From Betaproteobacteria bacterium (GTDB lineage Bacteria > Pseudomonadota > Gammaproteobacteria > Burkholderiales > Ferrovaceae), in NCBI GenBank assembly GCA_028870615.1, contig JAGWPH010000173.1:1-9533 (forward strand): 9,533 nt of DNA. Direction: 5' to 3'. Position numbers and translations under genes: made by a program. Position 1 is the stretch's first letter; each line of letters opens with the position of its first letter. A model generated the notes under the pieces. It was given only the letters and a program-made list of their open reading frames with translations, ran no database searches and had not been told where the DNA came from. Positions 7,501 through 9,533 of the stretch are shown piece by piece.

Positions 7501-8546
7501 GTAGCGAAATACCCCAGCCAGGTCACCTGCACCGGCGCGGGCTTCCGGGCAAACATGGGCAAACGGTTGTAAGCGGTATGCCCCGAAAGGTCGATCAAAA
7601 TATCAATGCCGTCACAACGTATCTGCTGGGCAAGACCATCGTCGGAAAGTCCCGCCACCGGATGCCAGCCATGGCAGCAGGCCCTGATTCGCTCTGTCAG
7701 CGCGTCTGATTCAAAATGGCTGGAGTAGGCAATAACCTCTAACCGGCCGGGGAAATGGGATACCAGAGCCGCCAGCATACCTTCGATAAAGTGGCCTACA
7801 GAGTGACTACGCAGATCACCGGATACCCAGCCGACACGCAAGCACTTGCTGGATTCTGGAACATTGTGCCAGCTCGTATGCGGGTGAATCTTTCGCGCAA
7901 CCAGATCGCCGAAGCGTCTGGCTTCAGCCAGCGATACCATTGCAGGCTGATCGGACAAGTAGTTGTGGACAAACAGCAGATTGTTGTGTGCATCGGAGAA
8001 ATCGGGCCTGATCTCCAGCGCCAGGCGATAGCTTGCCAGGGCTTCGTCAAGTCGTCCGAGGTCTTTCAATGCATTGCCTAAATTGTTGTGTGCCTCGGCG
8101 TAATGGGGCTTGATCTTCAGCGCTCGCTGGTAACTTGCCACAGCGTCATCAAGTTGACCGAGGCCTTTCAATGCATTGCCCAAGTTGTAGTGCGCCATGA
8201 CAAAATCGGGTTTGATCCCCAGTGCCAGGCGGTAGCTTGCCACAGCGTCATCAAGTCGCCCAAGTTCTTTCAATGCATTGCCCAGGTTCATGTGCGCCTC
8301 GGCATTATTGGGCATGAGCTCCGTTGCCTTTTGCAAAGCGGGCAGACCGTTTTTTCCTTGTGCCTGAAGCACAGTACCCAATACCATCCAGGCAAACCCG
8401 GAGGCGGGGTACTGTTTGATCAGTAAGAGCGTACGGTTTTCCAGTTCAACATGGTTACCGGCATCGAACAGCGCAACGATCTGATCGATTTCGGCGGATG
8501 TCGGCACCGAACTCCTCGTGGGACCATTCTGTTCAGCCAAGCGCAT
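4563..8546 (-). CDS. Double glycosyltransferase: TPR - GT41 (OGT/SPINDLY-type) - TPR array - GT9-like
   Basis: This 1327-residue protein has four parts. (1) TPRs at about 15-214, with clean 34-residue units from 79. (2) A GT41 domain at about 235-600, shown by VGWVSGDLRSHSVGH (H248 aligns with the OGT catalytic-region His), DGIDILIDLSGHTAYNRL, PVQVTWLGYFATTG, FGSFNNLSK (K417 at the UDP-phosphate Lys of OGT) and GGATSVEGLWMGVPVLTL. (3) A second TPR array at 672-1045. (4) A GT9/heptosyltransferase-like domain at about 1065-1327, with EQGLGDAIQFCRYA, GLVWSGNPKHKND, SVDTSMAHLAGA and PDWRWLLNRNDSPWYP. GT41 enzymes transfer GlcNAc, fucose or hexose from nucleotide sugars to protein Ser, Thr or Asn in the cytosol. 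GT9 enzymes extend glycans. The donors here cannot be read off. No signal peptide or membrane segment is visible. AGGA lies 10 bases before the ATG. Each half resembles a complete stand-alone protein, so this appears to be a gene fusion. Confidence 0.9.
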   Translation of the reverse strand: MRLAEQNGPTRSSVPTSAEIDQIVALFDAGNHVELENRTLLLIKQYPASGFAWMVLGTVLQAQGKNGLPALQKATELMPNNAEAHMNLGNALKELGRLDDAVASYRLALGIKPDFVMAHYNLGNALKGLGQLDDAVASYQRALKIKPHYAEAHNNLGNALKDLGRLDEALASYRLALEIRPDFSDAHNNLLFVHNYLSDQPAMVSLAEARRFGDLVARKIHPHTSWHNVPESSKCLRVGWVSGDLRSHSVGHFIEGMLAALVSHFPGRLEVIAYSSHFESDALTERIRACCHGWHPVAGLSDDGLAQQIRCDGIDILIDLSGHTAYNRLPMFARKPAPVQVTWLGYFATTGVAAIDYLIADPWTLPESEEAYFTEKIWRLPETRLCFTPPDVDVQVGPLPALSNGHITFGSFNNLSKMNDDVVALWARVLAAVPDSRLLLVAGQFKEASVRQKTIERFATHGVAAHRIIMEGFKPRNEYLSAYHRVDIALDPFPFPGGATSVEGLWMGVPVLTLAGERFLSRQGVGILTNAGLSEWIATDTDNYVARAVTHAGDLQCLAALRCRLRQQVAASPLLDAPRFAKHFEAALRGMWKVWCDQQTKTRDEKIRNAGAAASLRKPHSNGVFGMVDAKSASKIANGAVREKFQKALALHQQGQLDQAQTLYEEVLETQPEHFNALHLSGVIASQSGNQQKAIALIDKAIAFKPNFADAYSNRGIALHKLKQFDAALASFDKAIAFRPDYVEAHYNRGLTLHELEQFDAALASFDKAIALQPNHAEAYYNRGFTLSKLKRFEAALASYDEAITLRPDYAEAHNNRGFMLYKLKRFDAALASYDQAIALQPDYAEAHNNRGFTLYELKRFDAALASYDKAISIRPGYPEAYSNRGFTLYALERFDEALANYDQAIVFRPDFAEAFNNRGNVFFELERFDAALASFNEAIACKSGYAEAHNNRGNVFHELGQFEEALVNFDKAIAFKPEFAIAYSNRGITLLQLNRLDEAMASFDKAISLEPDLPVAHWNKSILLLLTGDLIRGFEEHEWRWKNEQLSVFKEKRAFAQPLWLGAEALAGKTILLHSEQGLGDAIQFCRYAAMVSGLGARVTLEAPVSLIKLLTGLEGVSQLIPKGSPLPAFDYHCPLLSLPLAFKTTMDTIPCPDHYLKSDPARVAQWRLKLGEKTRPRIGLVWSGNPKHKNDHNRSISLASLPRCLPDHCQYVSLQKELRDGDLHTLQSWPDLLHFGGEFDNFSDTAALCELMDVIISVDTSMAHLAGAMGKKVWILLPFLPDWRWLLNRNDSPWYPRATLYRQDRRGDWESVLAKIKSDLVQLFQ
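5412..6533 (-). repeat. Eleven-unit 34-residue TPR array encoded by 102-bp near-identical repeats
   Basis: The unit-boundary Pro falls at residues 672, 706, 740, 774, 808, 842, 876, 910, 978 and 1012, with Ser in its place at 944. That is eleven units in exact 34-residue register with no insertion or deletion. The central units are close copies of AEAHNNRGFTLYELKRFDAALASYDKAI-type sequence. The DNA is also repetitive: the plus strand shows CTTGCCAGGGC, then AACCGCTTGAG, then AAGCCGCG, recurring every 102 bp. The outer units are more diverged. The array should form a right-handed superhelix that binds acceptor protein or positions the flanking catalytic domains. Confidence 0.9.
6666..6680 (-). 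promoter_or_regulatory. Internal Shine-Dalgarno and ATG at the junction of the two glycosyltransferase halves
   Basis: On the minus strand, GGAG (6677-6680) is followed eight bases later by an in-frame ATG (6666-6668, Met627). Met627 sits in the linker after the GT41 domain. The following residues (REKFQKALALHQQGQLDQAQTLYEEVL) look like the normal beginning of stand-alone TPR-GT9 proteins. This could be the old start codon of the second gene, still usable as an internal start producing a protein of about 701 residues, or an unused relic. Confidence 0.45.
8007..8312 (-). repeat. N-terminal TPR units of the double glycosyltransferase (3 x 102 bp)
   Basis: Three clean 34-residue TPR units start at Pro79, Pro113 and Pro147, with consensus AEAHxNLGNALKxLGRLDDAVASYRLALxIKPDF. 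A fourth partial unit follows Pro181, and more degenerate helices precede residue 79. These units carry NLGNALK, whereas the second array carries NNRGFTLY, so the two arrays have separate histories. Confidence 0.85.
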
Positions 8547-8556
8547 TTCAAATGTA

Positions 8557-8560
8557 TCCT
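8557..8560 (-). promoter_or_regulatory. Ribosome binding site of the double glycosyltransferase gene
   Basis: On the minus strand this reads AGGA, ten bases before the ATG at 8546. The spacing is slightly long but acceptable. It supports the chosen start, which leaves a short disordered leader before the first helix. Confidence 0.5.
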
Positions 8561-8626
8561 GGCAAGATTTCCTGAATTATTCCACACTGCCGCAAAAGCA
8601 TGGCCAGTTTCTTCCCTGTCTCACAT

Positions 8627-8646
8627 CCAACCCAATCCTGGGTTGG
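8627..8646. promoter_or_regulatory. Perfect 8-bp stem hairpin in the gap before the glycosyltransferase gene
   Basis: CCAACCCA-ATCC-TGGGTTGG is a perfect inverted repeat with a 4-base loop. It lies 80 bp before the glycosyltransferase ATG and 109 bp after the stop of the upstream surface-protein gene. Neither strand has a T run directly after it, so it is not a standard intrinsic terminator. An overlapping palindrome TTGGCCAA (8643-8650) extends the right arm. Possible roles are an mRNA leader hairpin, a processing or stability element, or a protein binding site. The rest of the 209-bp gap (8547-8755) shows no convincing promoter, only four GCAAA motifs between 8654 and 8698. Confidence 0.5.
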
Positions 8647-8755
8647 CCAAGGGGCAAATAAAAACAGGATGGGTGCAAATCGCAAACGAAAGTGCAAAGT
8701 GAGAGAGAAACTGCGGGGTTACGCGCCATTCCGGCTTTATTTGTAGCGGCGGTTT

Positions 8756-9533
8756 CTATGCCTGTTGATCAAACGGTTGCGTCAACACTCCGGTAATCCC
8801 CATGGAAACCGTACTGATTGCTTCTGGGTTAAGGTTTGCGGCCTGGGAAGAATAATTGTGTGCGTTGACGATGTGGGTATCCAGGGCGGCGGCAGCGGCG
8901 CTATAAGCAGCGTAATTCGGGTTGGCCGTTGTAATGGAGGCGAGCGCGTTGACCAGCCAATCTGTGGCGTAGGCCAAACCACCCGCCGCAATCACCCCGG
9001 AATTATTTTGTATTAAATCAGCCATGACACTGTAAAGTCCGGCCTGATTATTGGCGGCGTCTGTAGGGAGGCCATTATCGCCTGCCGTCGCGAGGCCAAG
9101 ATTTTTAAATACCGTTGCCAACCCTGTAGCATCATTGGTTAATCCGGCATTCGTGATGAACTGATTTGCCAACGCCACACCGTTCGTGTAGTTGAAGTTC
9201 GAGCTGTATACAGTGTTACCGGCAGCATCGCCAGTAAAGGCAATTTCAAGGCCATCAATGTTGGCTGCTTTAGTGAGATTGCCATTCGCATCCGTCAGTG
9301 CAGGTCCCACATAAATCGTTTTATCTGAAAATTTCAGAAACTGGATGTCGGCAAGAGTATCCGTCCCGTAACTGCCGGAATTATCAGTGATGACTGAAGA
9401 AGTGCCCGAGGTTGAGACGCTGAAATTGGTAGACGGTTCGGAAACAACCACCGTATCAACCCCTGATGTTCCAGTAATGAGTTGATTGGGTTGAGCATCA
9501 TAAGTGGCGCTTGGAGTGGAAAGCGTTGCAGCA
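8756..9533 (-). CDS. C-terminal part of an RTX/type I-secreted surface protein (5' end outside window)
   Basis: The frame is open from the window edge to a TAG at 8756-8758, giving 258 visible residues. A GTG at 9451 lies inside the conserved module and is not the start. Visible residues about 19-75 read ITGTSGVDTVVVSEPS, then VITDNSG, then YGTDTLADIQFLKFSDKTIYVG. This is the module seen next to RTX repeats and near the C termini of many type I-secreted adhesins and proteases (pattern GTDTLxxIexLxFsD). An Ala-rich, probably helical region of about 120 residues follows (VALANQFITNAGLT, ATVFKNLGLAT, LVNALASITTANPNYAAY). It resembles the N-terminal domain of the 1040-residue protein in the same window. 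The protein ends in TQPFDQQA and lacks the RsaA-like tail. No Cys is visible. The location is probably the cell surface or the medium. The 209 bp before the glycosyltransferase gene leave cotranscription open. Confidence 0.75.
   Translation of the reverse strand, partial: AATLSTPSATYDAQPNQLITGTSGVDTVVVSEPSTNFSVSTSGTSSVITDNSGSYGTDTLADIQFLKFSDKTIYVGPALTDANGNLTKAANIDGLEIAFTGDAAGNTVYSSNFNYTNGVALANQFITNAGLTNDATGLATVFKNLGLATAGDNGLPTDAANNQAGLYSVMADLIQNNSGVIAAGGLAYATDWLVNALASITTANPNYAAYSAAAAALDTHIVNAHNYSSQAANLNPEAISTVSMGITGVLTQPFDQQA

Noticed and set aside
7095..7709. Plus-strand 204-codon open frame opposite the GT41 domain
   Set aside because: The opposite strand carries clear GT41 motifs throughout. 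This frame has no domain or start signal I can defend.
8654..8698. Four GCAAA motifs in the intergenic gap, considered as regulator repeats
   Set aside because: The spacing is irregular (21, 7 and 12 bases) and the motif is only five bases long, so chance is a sufficient explanation.
9449..9451. GTG as the start of the minus-strand surface-protein gene
   Set aside because: The frame stays open to the window edge and the conserved ITGTSGVDTVVV module spans this codon, so the gene must begin further upstream.

Overview
The window looks like an accessory, surface-oriented locus of a Gram-negative bacterium, most likely a member of the Pseudomonadota of moderately high GC. The pointers are RsaA/RTX-style type I-secreted repeat proteins without Sec signals, together with a TPR glycosyltransferase type common in proteobacteria. 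I cannot name the genus. An Acidithiobacillus-like organism is only a guess.

Layout. The 3' end of a Ser/Gly/Thr-rich protein gene (1-488, +) is followed by a 117-bp gap that carries a perfect 15-bp palindrome. Next comes a large gene (606-3728, +) for a 1040-residue beta-repeat surface protein with an RsaA-like C-terminal tail. The other genes lie on the minus strand. They are the C-terminal part of a second RTX-type surface protein (8756-9533, running off the window), a 209-bp gap with a perfect hairpin, a 1327-residue double glycosyltransferase (4563-8546) and a sulfotransferase (3725-4546). The last two are separated by 16 bp and probably form an operon. The sulfotransferase gene meets the large surface-protein gene tail to tail, and a single CTAG supplies both stop codons.

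The central gene is a fusion of TPRs, a GT41 (OGT/SPINDLY-type) domain, an eleven-unit TPR array and a GT9/heptosyltransferase-like domain. An ATG with a good Shine-Dalgarno sequence lies exactly at the joint between the halves. The second TPR array keeps an unbroken 34-residue (102-bp) period and looks recently expanded.

A working idea, inferred from context, is that the two glycosyltransferase domains and the sulfotransferase decorate one or both neighbouring secreted surface proteins in the cytosol before type I export. This would be a glycosylation and sulfation module for an S-layer or adhesin. Individual domain assignments are much firmer than this joint role. No RNA genes, CRISPR arrays, insertion sequences or type I transporter genes were seen.
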